Source: Glebionis coronaria
Taxonomy: Eukaryota > Streptophyta > Magnoliopsida > Asterales > Asteraceae
Reading direction: 5' to 3'
DNA: 64,000 nt
Assembly: GCA_025667525.1 (NCBI GenBank)
Contig: CM046882.1
Location: forward strand, 550,696,630 to 550,760,629
A program made the position numbers and the translations under genes. Shown here piece by piece: positions 1 to 12,377 of this stretch (its first letter is position 1; the number at the start of each line of letters is the position of its first letter). Under the pieces are notes generated by a model. It had not been told where the DNA came from. It did not search any database and saw nothing but the letters and a program-made list of their open reading frames with translations.

Positions 1-3000
1 CGAAAATCATTTTGTACAATCTTTGTGGTAGGCCATAAAATAGGCCAAAAACATTTTATACAAATCATTGTCAAAATCATAATATAGGCTTTTGCCTTCA
101 AAACCATTATACGAACCATTTTCGTAAAAACATCATACAATACGTTTTATACCGTTGTATAGAGTTAAATAAAAACCATTATATGAATATGGTTATGAAA
201 AACCAAAACACGAACATAATATTAATAATACGACCCCGTATTGCTAGTCAGGCAATATATTGTAATTCAATGCGTATAGCAGTATTTTCGTTATTGGATT
301 ATTATAAGCCGCATGACATTGCTACCTTACTATAACAAATAACGGGTAGCTAACTCGAAACTCATTTGCCCATCTAAAACAGCATGTCGTCATAATAATC
401 ATGCTTATAAATCTTCTCATACATAAATTCTCTTACCAATCAATGTGGCACGACGGGGATCAACCGTCAAGGCGCGAACTGGGGTGATCTTCCCCGAATA
501 GTACTATTATATGCATAAGCGTCTACCAAATCCCGGTAGTTCACAATTCATGCAAATGGGACTTTTAGTGACATAACATAACTTTAATAATCCATTTTAT
601 TTCATCTATCGGGTCATATAATCATTCATCGGGTCATATCATCATTCGTGTCCAAATCAATAAGCAAACAATCGGGACAACCGATGTCCTATTTAATTAT
701 AACTAACATGTTATCTCCCTCGCGGGTTTATAAAACATTTCATATAAATATTTAAAAGAGTGTGAGGCTATGAACTCACGTTGATTGGGAAAGGCGGTTA
801 TCGGCGATTTGGATGTACGGTACGTGTTTCAATCACGGAAACCTAGACAAATAATACTCGTCTTAGACTCTTGTCCAATGACTTTATAAAAACAATGTCT
901 ATGTATATATATGATTATTTTATAAATATGATGATGATCAAGTAGGATTGTACATCTTTATTTACTCATTATAGTGTCAAGTGTTGGTAAATTTTTATAC
1001 TAGTTTCACTAGTTTAACTTCTTTACATGTTAATGCCCAATAAGCCCATTACCTTATATTAGTCCATTTTACACTTTTAATATCAATCTTATACTTACAT
1101 GTTAGGCCCAAGTAGGTTAAGCCCAATAAGTAAGTTCATAAGTGTTTAGCCAAATTAGTTGGATTAATAGTCCAATAAGGCTAATTTGGCCCGTTAATGT
1201 CAATATGTTATAAAGCTCGGGTTTTATCGGTTTTTACTTGTCAAATATACTTATAAATCAGTATATGAGTTATAAAAAGTTTACATTAGACGGGTCCGAC
1301 CGTCTAAGTCTTATTTGACAAAAACGTTAATTTTACGGTTTTAGCCGAAAAGACGTAAAAATCATGTTTATAGTTTTATAACTTATAAAACTTATCAAAT
1401 TACCATTTTTATAAAATGTCCCATTTATTTATTAATGTAAATACTTATTATTATGTAATATACAAGTTAGTGGGTTTTATGTTTACATTTTATATATTAT
1501 TTACTTGAGTGCTATTATAATACTATATATTTTAATTTCACAAATCTGATTTTTACTTTCACTTTCACCATTTTTACCATATCTTGAGTTCTACAAAGAG
1601 ATAGAAGCTTATTTTTGGATGACATAAACTTCATATTATGTGCAACAATTAACTTACGGTTAGCTACTGCTCAATCTAACTCTAAGTGTCCTTAACAGTC
1701 CTCACAAAACAGACTATTCAGATTGGTACTTCAATTTTGTTTTGATCATATCTCACTCATTATAATGATTCCATTGCATGGCCAACTCTCACATGTGTAC
1801 AAGTACTAATACTTACTGTATATTGATTCAACTATACCATTTTATCAGTTTAACATAAAGTTCTTTACTGTTTTTATACAGCCAACTATTTTAAGCATGA
1901 TTTAATCATTTTTACATATAGTTTTCATTCTTTTTAACAAAGTTTATCAACACATGATCCCCACAAAATATTTTTATCATCATTAATCATCATATACATA
2001 TATATATAAATAAAAGAAAATACAAGATTACATATTCAAAATAACAAAAGGATAGGAAGAACAATCTCTATACCACCAATAGTGATGAAAAGATGAGGTT
2101 GATGATGAACAAGACTTGGTTTTGGGTAACCAATCTTATGAGATATCAACACCGCTTCTATGATCACCAAATATTTGTAGAATTCTCCAAAAATCAGCCC
2201 TTGATCTTCATGAAAACTTCTTTGTAGATGTTACTATCACCTCCAATCAACAAGACTTCAATATGCCTTCAACATATGTAGATTGTAGCCTTTGTTTATG
2301 GTAAATTTTTTATGAACATGGTGGTGGTGGTGGTGCTATGGACGGCACAAAGGGGAGAGTAGAGAGAAAAATGGTGGTTTGCATGAGTGAAAATGAGATA
2401 AGTGGTTTATGCTTAGATGGTTTTGTGAAGTTGCAAGTTTTGTGTATAAACAAGACATGTGTTAAACTTTTTTATTACAAGTTGACACCTAAGGGTGTTG
2501 GTGTCCCATCTTTAGCTGTCCCATGAGTGGGGTGAGGCAAAACTTGTTTTGTCTCATCCCACTAATTTACGGGTATTCCTCGATTCTAGTTTCCTCGATT
2601 TGCGTGCCCTCGGGTCGTTTTATGAAAAACTTTTTTATAAATTATGAAGCAACGGCACAAAACGAATCTAATAAAAATTGTCTCATCAAAAACAGAGTTC
2701 AAAAACGTAAATACGTAATCCTAAGGTTTCCGGTTTAGTCGTAAAGGACGTTAAATTATGCTCGTAAGTCCTAATCTCTTCTCATAAATTTGTGAGTTTA
2801 TGAACCAACACAAATTTAAATTCCAAAATAATATTCACGGTAAATTTATTTCCTGAAATGTCGGATTGTCACCAAAAACGGTGTATGTAAACGTAAGCAC
2901 GTAACGTAGAATCCTCCGGTTTAGACGTAGTCGATGCTACTTCAAGACGTAAACCCAAATTTCTTCCCATAAATGAGTGAGTCATAATATAACATTAAAA

Positions 3001-3059
3001 CAATGCTTTCAAATAATACTTGAGAAAAAATATCAACCATGAATTGACGAATTGTCACA
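1..3059 (-). repeat. 3' LTR of D' (minus strand), cut by window start
   Basis: This matches in reverse the LTRs at 28988-32465 and 37732-41210 over most of its length, including the stretches with AACCCGAGCTT, the ATACGGGGTC block and the terminal TGTGACA. About 0.4 kb of the LTR lies beyond position 1. Around 2250-2520 it carries a different internal module from the LTRs of D; the same variant module is present in the other D' LTR at about 8360-8640. Small ORFs in it (for example 2338-2526) are not credible genes. Confidence 0.85.
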
Positions 3060-6000
3060 GCATTTACCCCTAAACAGGATCTTTATCCTCAAAGATCGAT
3101 TTATCTTACTACTCGCTTCTTATAGAGTTAGAGCCATGTGAGTATTTCCTCCACATTCGGTCTTTTCTCTCAAGTGTAATCCATTACAACACGTGAGTTT
3201 CATCAAACATAACTACATGAATAAGATCAGGCTTAATGTTGATTTACTTTCTCTATCCATAATGTTCACGGGTTTTTGACGAATGCAACTTTTCGCCGAT
3301 CCGAACTTCATCAAGAAGTAATCAGATTTTCACTTGATAGGCATTTCATCAAGTTCGATACACGAAACATAATTCACGCAGCCCTTGAAGTCCTAGGGTA
3401 GATCCAGCTTATATGCCTTTCAGCCCAACTTTTATATTATCTCAATGGTCCCATACAACGGGGACTTATTTCCCATGATCTTTCAGATCATCAATTCATT
3501 TTTCCAAGGTGAAATTTTTTGGCATAACTTCGCTACCTATCCCGCACTTCAAGATCTACATTTCATATTCACATAACCTCCTGCCCACTACCGGCAGTCA
3601 ATAATCAGATCCTAATTTCAACAATCATTTCAGGTTTCACGGGTTGGGTATCTTGTAAGGTTAGGTTTGTCATCATAGGCAACCTTAAACCTAAAAGACA
3701 TGTCCAACTCACAATGGGTATATGTCGGGTGTCTTCATCCCAACTCCTGGTTACAGATGCTCTCATATTTAGATCCTCACAAGATTCGATCTCGATCCTA
3801 ATACGATAATTATCAATGATAATCTCTCCAAAGGAAAGCGATTATACGGTTTATTACCAAAGGTCAATCATTCAAGCATAAAACAAGACTTCTAGTGTTT
3901 TGTATCGTTACTTTACCTCGTCCCTTCGATTGGGGTGGTAAATAGTACTAGCATCAAGGTTCGTTCCCAATGACTTCTGAGCAAATCTCCAGAAATTCGA
4001 TGTGAAGCGAGGATCTTGATAGAGATGATCGATACAGGCACACCATGCTTACACAACTCCTTTAAATACAAGAGAGTCAATTTCTTCATCGAGAATCTAT
4101 CATTAACAGGAATGATATTAGCATATTTGGTCAGTCTGTCGACGATGACCCAAATCGAATCAAATTCAAATGATGACCTTTGCAATAGTTAAATGTTTAC
4201 TAATGTATGAGGCGATGTTTACCTTCATAATTTGCCATCAGTACAAATTCTTCAGATAAAAGATACATTAAATCAGAAATGGCATAAATAGAATACTTAA
4301 TCTTATGAGATTCCAACATAACTAAATCTCACAAACCTCCATATTTAGGCAACCACAAGCCGCCTTTTAAACAATTAACGCCATCGGCTTCTCAATTCTA
4401 ATGGTTCACATTAGCTGCGAACCCCTTTTATTATCTATATTATCCTTTTTACAAGCATTGTCTATATTTTAAATTGATCGACAATTTATTTTGCACAATC
4501 ATTATTAAGGAACACATTCTAATTGATTCTTTACCCTTTCTACATAATGTGTCAGTATCTACATTCACCTTTCCTGATGAAATAATTATCATGAACGTAT
4601 TCATTCAAAATTTCTTTCTTCATATTTTCTAAGTTTTAGTTTCGTCTCAACTATTAATTTTATCAGTTTTGCTTAATCCGACGTTTAAAGCGTCAATAAA
4701 TATTACTAGTAATTAAATAATAAATTTCCAGTCTTATGAAAGTAAACGTAAAAAGTTTTAAATTTCTTAGTTCGACCAATTATATAAAAATGTTCAAAAT
4801 AAAGTTGAATTTAATTAACACGATTTTTGTTGATTTATCGAAAATAATTAATAAGATCTATAAATGTTCGAAAAATTTTTATATATACTTTGGTCAAAAT
4901 TTTCTTAGATAAAAAGCAAAAATTGTCATTTCAATTTTCAAGTCATGGTTTAAATGGTTTCCTCAATCCCTCTTAGGTTGTCTTGAGGTATACACAAAGA
5001 TTTACCCCTAAACAGGAGTTTAGTTAAATGATTTGGGTATGAAGGAATGATTTCTTAAAAATACTTTCATAAAATATTTATCAAAACATATTTGCACTTT
5101 CTTTTTGGTAAAACCCAAAGTCTTAAATGACTCTAATCTTTGAAGAGTCAATATAGAATCCATTATCTATTAATTATATGGTTAAATAATGTAAAGGATT
5201 AAGCCTTAAATCTCAGGTTAAATATTCAAGGCACAAGTTTTCATTGCTCGGCCAATTCAGGGCAGTCTATAAATGATTATTAACTCATTCTTATTCTTAG
5301 AAACAAACAAATGGTCATTAATGATCAAAAGCATGAATTTATCAAATTACAGCCTACACACGTGATTCACCAAATTTATGGATGCTACATGTGTATTAGT
5401 CAATCCAAACCATATCACGTGAAACTCATAAAGTTCATTACAAGTTCTAGATGTAGATATTGGAATAGATAATCTTTTTCGCGGACGCGAAGTTGATGAT
5501 AACCATGCCGTGTATCAAATTTTTTTAATATACGCTAGAACCTTGTAAATGATCGAACAAATCTATCATCTTGGGTAGTGGATATAGATTTTTATTATCA
5601 ATTTACCTAGTTCACGGTAATTCAAGAAATATAAGGAATGATAACACCATAGCTCTTCATGATGACAAGCTCGGTAGAATAAAAGCTTTTTCCGACAACT
5701 CTCTTAGTTGCACGGTAATTCTTTTAATTCAGATGGTGCTAACATACAGTGCACATGCCACGGGTGCAGCATCAGGAATATAATCAATACCAAATTCAAC
5801 TTGCCTTAATGGCAAAAGTCTAGGTAATTCACCAGCAAATACCTCCTAAAATTTCAGATAATAGAAGCATCTTTTAATAAATTCACCTTAGGTTCCTTCT
5901 AGATTACAAGATCCATGACTAGTTCATAACCATTCATGGTAAAATTTCAAGTCTAAAAGCAGGATATGTTCATCCATCAAGAATGATTTAGATCACTTTT

Positions 6001-8080
6001 GATAATCAACATCTTATCTTTTAGGGGAATTCTACTCGAGTTCCCATCAATTAAGACAATGTCGTCATGTCATAATCAATCAATCCATTCTACTGGCACT
6101 ACCAACTTTCCCGTTTCATTACCGTTGATAAGATGTGAACTTATCAAAGACTAATAATAACTCATAATCCTTCACAAATTCAAGGATATATGGAGACACA
6201 ACTATCATTAAAAGAGTAAGGTCAACGCATAATCTACGCGAGAGAATTTCAAATCAGATAAAGACGAAAACATTAACGAATATGAGTATATCCCATGTCT
6301 TTATGAATTGAGTACGCATTCGAAAGCTCCTCGGATCGTTACCCAGGTCATTCAAATGAAATCTAATCAAAAGAAATGATAGGAACGTCGATACATCCAG
6401 TCGGGTATCAACATTCGGTAATCAAATACTTTTCCAAAAAATCTCACTACGAGAGAATTGGACAAGAAGGGGATATCAATTTTCAATTAAGACAATATCC
6501 AAAGATGATTAAATTCGACTCAGAGGAATAAATGGTACGGGCACATATGTAGGCGTCTCTAGCAATATGTCCCTATTTTTTCACTTCTTGCAGATCTCAT
6601 AAAATTTAATCTTTCACAATCTTCAAAGAAAATTTAGTGTTTATTAATAATTTCATGGTGACTACTAAGAATTTTAGGATTAACGATGCAATACTCAGTT
6701 CATCAAAATTTTATCATCATGTTTATAATAAAAATATTTTCATGCTTAATTCTAGAATAAAAATCAAAAATAAATTTACAGAGTTGTTCTTTGTTATGGA
6801 AACAATTAAGTTTTTCAAGGTGTTTCGTAAACAACTTTATTTCGTTAACAATTACTTATGAGTCTCACTTCGAATAATCCATATAGTGATGAAAATTCAA
6901 TTTTTCTCAAGGAATACTGCTTTAACTTATAAAAACAATGAGTGATCTGTAAAAGAGTGATGAAAAGTTGTTCACTGAGAACTAACTAATATATGATAGG
7001 AGATGAGCTTAGCCAAATAATCATGAGGTTCATGACCTAGATGGCACTCAAAAAGAATAATCCACAACGTAACTCAAATCGAGATGAGTACTTGTTCAAT
7101 GGTTGCATCACTAATGCGAACATTAGGAATGAGCAAGAACAGATAGGTAACATCGATACATGTAGTATTTAGCAATCAAAGGTAGTCTTTTCATTAATCA
7201 CAAAAAGTCAAAATTGTACCGTCACACATTACGTGTCACTATGTCATACAATTCCAAGAACTCATCCTACCAACTGATTTCTCGGTTAAGTTAGGGATTT
7301 TTGAAAGATACCACAATGAATACTAATCTACAAGAGTCATTATGTGTTCCACATGTCCCGAAAGATCCATCGGTCCCAATTCAAAAGAAGATTTCTTCAA
7401 TTTATTTCCTGGACACTAGGCATCCTTGTCATTGGACAATGGCCTAGGAACAACCCTTAACACAAATCAACAATCATTTAAAACCTTATAATTCAATCAC
7501 AGGACTCAACAACTTTCTCTTAACAATTTCTTATTCCATATAAGTTAAATTTTGCTTAATTCAAGTTTCAATCAACTTAGACCCAATGCGACATCCTACC
7601 TCATTCTCCAATACTTTCAACCTTATTCTTAGACCTTGAAAGGGCAATAAAAGCTTAACATGAACAACACTTAATTTCCAATCCTATAGCTCTTACAACA
7701 ATAGTTATCAAAAGAGTCACTAGTATGTAATGACTCACACATTCAATTAGACTTCTCGGAAAGGTACTAGCGGCATGAGGCTTTTGGGTAAAGGCTCCAA
7801 TGACAGCCTCAAGTGAAACATTCACCCTCTCCATTTCAAAATAAGAATTGTGTGACACCGAATCAGATGACACCTTTCCAGGTGGTAAGGTTTTGTCATA
7901 CTCCACTCTATAAGGAAAGATCGTCATGACATCGATATCAGATTTAATTTCGCCAATTCTTCTTCAAGATTTCAATCAACTAATATCAAAGTTCCTACAA
8001 ATATCAACCATTTTGTTGGGATCATAAGCATCCACAACTTGGTTTAGATATGGAATAGCTAGAATTCCTACAAATATCAA
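3060..8080 (-). pseudogene. Degenerate Ty3/gypsy internal domain of D'
   Basis: No long reading frame survives on the minus strand. Recognisable fragments are an integrase core piece near 4185-3913 (VDRLTK, then HGVPVSIIS, with the second catalytic Asp context lost) and reverse-transcriptase pieces between about 5660 and 5290. The RT active-site box, usually FIDD, reads as LIINDHLF at about 5340-5290, so the first Asp of the DD pair is Asn. Another fragment at 7927-7655 (PPGKVSSDS) is shared with element D but I do not recognise its domain; it may be decayed gag. The same mosaic of broken segments occurs in D (32466-37731), which shows the damage largely predates both insertions. Confidence 0.75.
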
Positions 8081-9176
8081 CAAAATATTTTTATCATCAT
8101 TAATCATCATATACATATACATAAATAAAGAAAATACAAGATTACATATTCAAAATAACAAAAAGATAGGAAGAACAATCTCTATACCACCAATAGTGAT
8201 GAAAATATGAGGTTGATGATGAACAAGACTTGGTTTTGGGTAACCAAGCTTATGAGAAATCAACATCACTTCTAGGATCACCAAATATTTGTAGACTTCT
8301 CCAAAAATCAGCCCTTGATCTTCATGAAAACTTCTTTGTAGATGTTAGTATCACCTCCAATCAACAAGACTTCAATAGGCCTTCAACATATGTAGATTGT
8401 AGCCTTTGTTTATGGTAAATTTTTGATGAAAATGGTGGTGGTTGTGGTGATATGGATGGCACAAAGGGGAGAGTAGAGAGAAAAATGGTCGTTTGCATGA
8501 GTGAAAATGAGATAAGTGGTTTATGCTTGGATGGTTTAGTGAAGTTGCAAGTTTTGTGTATAAACAAGACATGTGTGAAACTTGTTTATTACAACTTGAC
8601 ACCTAAGGGTGTTGGTGTCCCATGTTTAGCCGTCCCATGAGTGGGGTAAGGCAAGACTTGTTTTGTCTAATCCCACTAATTTACGGGTATTCCTTGATTA
8701 TAGTTTACTCGATTTTGCGTGCCCTCGGGTCGTTTTACGAAAAAAGTTTTTATAAATTATGAATCAACGACACAAAACGAATCTAATAAAAATTGTCTCA
8801 TAAAAAACGTAGTTCAAAAACGTAAATACGTAATCCTAAGGTTTATGGTTTAGTCGTAAAGGACGTTAAATTATGCTCGTAAGTCCTAATCTCTTCTCGT
8901 AAATTTGTGAGTTTATGAACCAACACAAATTTAAATTCCAAAATAATATTCACAGATAAATTTATTTCCTTTAATGTCGGACTGTCACCAAAATGGTGTA
9001 TGTAAACGTAAGCACGTATCGTAAAATCCTCCGGTTTAGACATAGTCGATGCTACTTCAAGACTTAAACCCAAATTTCTTCCCATAAATGAGTGAGTTCA
9101 TAATATAATATTAAAATAATGTTTTTAAATAATACTTGAGAATAAAATATCGACCATAAATTGACGGATTGTCACA
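8081..9176 (-). repeat. Truncated 5' LTR of D' (minus strand)
   Basis: This copies the first ~1.1 kb of the D-family LTR (compare 1965-3059, same strand). The junction with internal sequence at about 8078-8082 falls in a shared ATATCAACA/AAAATATTT context, so a microhomology-mediated deletion is likely. The outer end TGTGACA (minus strand) abuts the gag of element A at 9177. Confidence 0.8.
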
Positions 9177-9770
9177 TCCTCCTCCTCCTCCAGCAACATT
9201 GGTCACATGGCAGGAGAGATTCAATAAGCTCCGCCCTCGAGCTTTCGAGAGAACAGATAGCCCCAGTGAAGCTGAAAGCTGGTTGGCTCACATTGAGAAG
9301 ATCTTAGATGCTATGGGATGTGACCCCGTCTTCAAGTCGAGGTTGGCTTGCTACAGGTTCGAAGGTGATGTGCTATCATGGTGGATGGCATTGAAGCAGA
9401 CTGAGGGAGGTGATAATTGGGTGGCTGGTTTGACTTGGGCTTAGTTCAAGGATTTGGTGATGGGACAGTTCTTTCCCAAGGCTGAGCAAGACAAGCCGAA
9501 AAGAGAGTACCATGGAATCCGACAGAGAGCTGGGTAGAATAGCAACGAGTTCATGCAACGCTTTCTTCGCTTGGCTGGTTTCCTTGGTGTAGCAGCAGGT
9601 ACTCATGAAGAGAAAGCACACCACTTCAGGTGGGCTCTTCGTACATCGGTCGCAAACAACTTGGTGTGTGCTACGTTCAACACGGTAGCACAAGTGGCCG
9701 ATGCAACACGTAATCTGGAGATGCTGCAGGAAAGAGATGAGTTCGGGGAAGAAGAGAGACCCGATAAGAG

Positions 9771-9853
9771 GTAAACATTCATATTCAACGGTGACCAATC
9801 AATATTCTTTGAGTACTTGTCAATATTTCATCTCTTTAAACTGTATCTTCCAG
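9771..9853 (+). other. Intron-like segment 1 in gag of A
   Basis: It starts GTAAAC, ends CTTCCAG, is 83 bp long and clearly richer in A/T than its flanks. Without it, the frame ending in PDKR continues as QKTGDLSYPATQQ. No function other than splicing explains why the frame stops exactly at its first codons. Confidence 0.55.
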
Positions 9854-10003
9854 GCAGAAGACTGGGGACCTGTCTTATCCGGCTACTCAGCAACATGCTT
9901 CTCAGCCCAAGGGAATCGGTCAGACTCACGACCGTTATGCTACGGATAGGCGTGGCGGTAATGATAATTACCGTAACAAAGTTGGACACTCCAACAGCAG
10001 CAG

Positions 10004-10076
10004 GTCCTTATACTTACTTTCTTATGATTACATGTTATAATTCTTAATTCTGACACATTAGCAAATCTTCTACCAG
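10004..10076 (+). other. Intron-like segment 2 in gag of A
   Basis: It starts GTCCTT, ends CTACCAG, is 73 bp and AT-rich, and contains a CTGAC branch-like motif about 25 bases before its end. Joining the flanks keeps the same frame (SNSSR then NHGNEKDQNQ). Confidence 0.55.
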
Positions 10077-10141
10077 GAATCATGGTAACGAGAAGGACCA
10101 GAACCAGAGAGGTTCACAGCCTAACCGTCCAGCTATCATTG

Positions 10142-10216
10142 GTATCCCATCTTACGATTTATCCGCATTGTCCTTTGTACCTTTTTATCATGTCTCATGT
10201 ATATTGTTCTTATCAG
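10142..10216 (+). other. Intron-like segment 3 in gag of A
   Basis: It starts GTATCC, ends TTCTTATCAG after a T-rich run, and is 75 bp long. Joining the flanks leads in frame into TPVGGYTHPLYSTCHRRHPG, a conserved Cys/His stretch ahead of the zinc knuckle. The CAG ending at 10228 is an alternative acceptor in the same frame. Confidence 0.5.
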
Positions 10217-10420
10217 ACTCTCAGCCAGTCAGGACACCTGTTGGAGGATATACTCATCCTCTTTACTCTACTTGCCACCGTAGGCACCCAGGGCCATCGC
10301 GACAGCGACGCATGCTACAAGTGTGGTCTTCCTGGCCATCACATAAAGGATTGCCGCAAGGGCGATATGGAGGGTACATCGGGACATGCTGATACCAAGC
10401 CGCCTCCTACTAGTGGACGC

Positions 10421-11149
10421 GTTTACACGACATCTCGCAATCAGGCCAACAAGTCTACAGGTACCATCACTGGAATCTTGTATATGTATGGTCAAGCTGC
10501 ATGTGTTCTGTTTGATATGGGTGCTACTCACTCACTCATTTCTACTGCTTATGCCAAGAATGTTAGGATACTCCCCATGCCACTAGAGAATATACTGAGT
10601 ATTTCCACGCCTTTGAGAGACTCTGTACGCAAAACCCATGTGTACAAGAGCCTTCCCCTAGAGTTTGACGACCAGATTCGTCTTGTTGACGCCCTTCCGC
10701 TGGACATGAATGATTTTGACATGATTTTGGGCATGGATTGGCTATCCAAGCATCATGCTACCATAGATTTCCATTCATATCGAGTCATCTTCGGTGATGT
10801 TAATGCGCCAGAGTATATTCACAACGGGTTCGTACCCGGAAGGTCTGTACAAATCATATCAACCATGCGAGCATGTGCATTACTTTCACATGGTTGTGAG
10901 GGTTATCTAGCAACTGTTCATGACATGGATGCTGAATCCCCATTAATTCAGAATCAGCCGATAGTGTCAGAATTTCCAGATGTATTTCCAAAAGAACTTC
11001 CGTGCATACCACCTGCACGTGAAGTAGAATTTAATATAGAGCTCATCCCAGGACCTGAGCCAATTTCCAAGGCTCCTTATTGCATGGCTCCCATAGAGTT
11101 AAAGGAGCTGAAGGATCAATTGCAAGAACTTCTAGAACGAAGCTTTATT
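10421..11149 (+). pseudogene. Protease and N-terminal RT of element A
   Basis: This is the upstream part of the pol polyprotein. The retropepsin-like aspartic protease has its flap/active-site region at about 10510-10545, reading LFDMGATHSLIS; the family motif is DSG or DTG, so the hydroxyl residue after the catalytic Asp is replaced by Met. The second protease landmark, ILGMDWL, follows at about 10724. The connection to RT (SEFPDVFPKELP, then APIELKELKDQLQELLE) is intact to codon 11147-11149. There B is inserted, so translation would run into LTR sequence and end at 11246. The frame is otherwise open and continuous with the zinc knuckle. Confidence 0.85.
11145..11149 (+). repeat. Target-site duplication of element B, left copy (TTATT)
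   Basis: It is identical to 43765-43769 and stands directly against the LTR ends of B. It is part of the RT codons of element A. Confidence 0.85.
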
Positions 11150-11585
11150 TGTGACAACCCAAAACTGAGGTCATTGCTTAATCTTATTTTACGATTATTT
11201 TTGAAATGTTTGGATGAGTTTGAACGATATTTATTTTTTGAGGTTTAAGTTTAAACCGATGTTGGAAGGTCTATATTTAATATTTATTAAGTATAAGGAG
11301 TATTAGCAAGCGTGATATCGATGGATGCCAAATATTTTACGTCTTATTGTCAGTTGTTCGATTTTTGTTATTTTGAGGTTTTATTTTAAATGACGTGTTA
11401 AGTCGAGTCGAGAGTCGATATTATTATTTTTGAGGTACGTTTTAAATTTTTAAAAGTATCTTTATGAAACCCGAGCCCCGTAGATATTTTGAAAATTGAC
11501 TAATAGTTATTTCCCGCTTTTTAGCTAACTATTTACATTTTTAGCCACAACTATTGCCAAATTATAACTTTGGCCCCTACCCCAC

Positions 11586-11596
11586 TATATATAAAC
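11586..11596 (+). promoter_or_regulatory. Probable TATA box in the LTR of B
   Basis: TATATATAAAC is followed by a CT-rich leader with a (CT)n run near 11641-11660, as at many plant LTR transcription starts. The same motif occurs in the 3' LTR near 41552-41566. The initiation site is inferred, not shown. Confidence 0.5.
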
Positions 11597-12372
11597 CTTA
11601 AACAAACACACACTCTCATTTTCTTCCACTAAATTTTTTCACTCTCTCTCTCTTTCTCTCTTGTTTTGCCGAAACCCACCACCATCACCCAAATACATAC
11701 AATTTTAATTTTAACTCAAGATTTATGATGAATTAAGCTAAACTAAAGCTAGACCCATTCTTATATTTGATCAAGGATCATATTGGTGTAAGAAATTCTT
11801 ACATGCAAGCAAGTTTTTTTTTCTTGATGTTGGTAGGTAGGAGCTATGATCATGCATGGCATTTTTATGATGATCCATGGTGGTTCTTGCTAGAAATCTT
11901 GTTAAAAACTTCATTTTGATCTAAATATTTTTATTTTGATTATGATTTTGATGTTATGGTTGATGTATGATGATATTAGGGTATAGAGATGACCATTTTT
12001 ATGGTTGGTTTTTATCAAAAAGTTGATTTTGTGCAAGTTTTTAGTAGTCATTTTATTACAGTAAGTAAACAGCAAAATCCGAATTTTTATGTTTTGAAAA
12101 TGGCTTAACTTATAGACTAGGGTTTTAGAAAATTTTATTAGCTTCGATTTGATATAAGGTAGAGCTTCTAGCTCCAAACGAGCGCGAAGTTATGATGTTT
12201 TAAATGATCGTGTACCGGGAGACGAGTATCGGCACTACATATAGTTGTTGTCGAAATTTGGATCGAATCTCGGGGACTCTAAATGGAAGTTTTGAAATAT
12301 GTAACCTACTGATAATGAGGTGTTTACTTTATAGGTTGAGTTTACTTTAAAACCCGAGTGTCGGTTTTGTAA

Positions 12373-12377
12373 ACGGA
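12373..12377 (+). repeat. Target-site duplication of element C, left copy (ACGGA)
   Basis: It is repeated at 21202-21206. The 3' LTR of B has a single ACGGA at the matching place (near 42340), which shows the empty site. Confidence 0.9.

Larger units (their letters stand above)
1..9176 (-). mobile_element. Long-LTR Ty3/gypsy element D', minus strand, inserted in gag of element A
   Basis: The stretch is the reverse complement of the element at 28988-41210: an LTR at 1-3059, a degenerate internal domain at 3060-8080 and a shortened LTR at 8081-9176. The LTR starts, on the minus strand, with TGTGACAAT at both 3059 and 9176, as in the plus-strand copy. The left end runs off the window, so the target duplication cannot be checked. 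To the right, the gag of element A resumes at 9177. The upstream LTR (right side) is joined at about 8080 directly to internal sequence, so its 3' two-thirds, the primer-binding site and the start of the internal domain are deleted. The coding region is dead (see 3060-8080). Confidence 0.85.
9177..10420 (+). pseudogene. Gag of element A, with two stops, three intron-like gaps and a frameshift
   Basis: Gag forms the virus-like particle and binds the element RNA. Visible are a retrotransposon capsid domain from about 9210 (TWQERFNKL, then the ESWLAHIEKI helix, FMQRFLRLAGF at 9550-9585) and a CCHC zinc knuckle CYKCGLPGHHIKDC at about 10310-10355. The start of the gene is cut off by D'. In-frame TAG codons stand at 9442-9444 and 9535-9537. 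The frame then runs out into three AT-rich GT-AG segments (9771-9853, 10004-10076, 10142-10216). If these are removed, the charged linker and a Cys/His-rich stretch (STCHRRHPGP) follow in one frame up to a one-base shift just before the zinc knuckle. The gene cannot be expressed as it stands. Confidence 0.75.
11150..12377 (+). repeat. 5' LTR of B, first part
   Basis: It is collinear with 28889-28987 plus 41216-42343 of the 3' LTR. It ends in the target ACGGA of element C and resumes at 21202. It contains the probable U3/R promoter (TATA box at 11586). Confidence 0.92.

Noticed and set aside
2338..2526. 62-codon ORF in the LTR of D', repeated at 8452-8640
   Set aside because: Same reason: duplicated by the LTR pair, short, no recognisable protein feature.
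10142..10283. Longer version of intron 3 ending at CCGTAG (10283), which joins directly to the zinc-knuckle frame
   Set aside because: It would remove the conserved Cys/His stretch around 10235-10295, which reads as real coding sequence. A shorter intron plus a one-base frameshift explains the data better.
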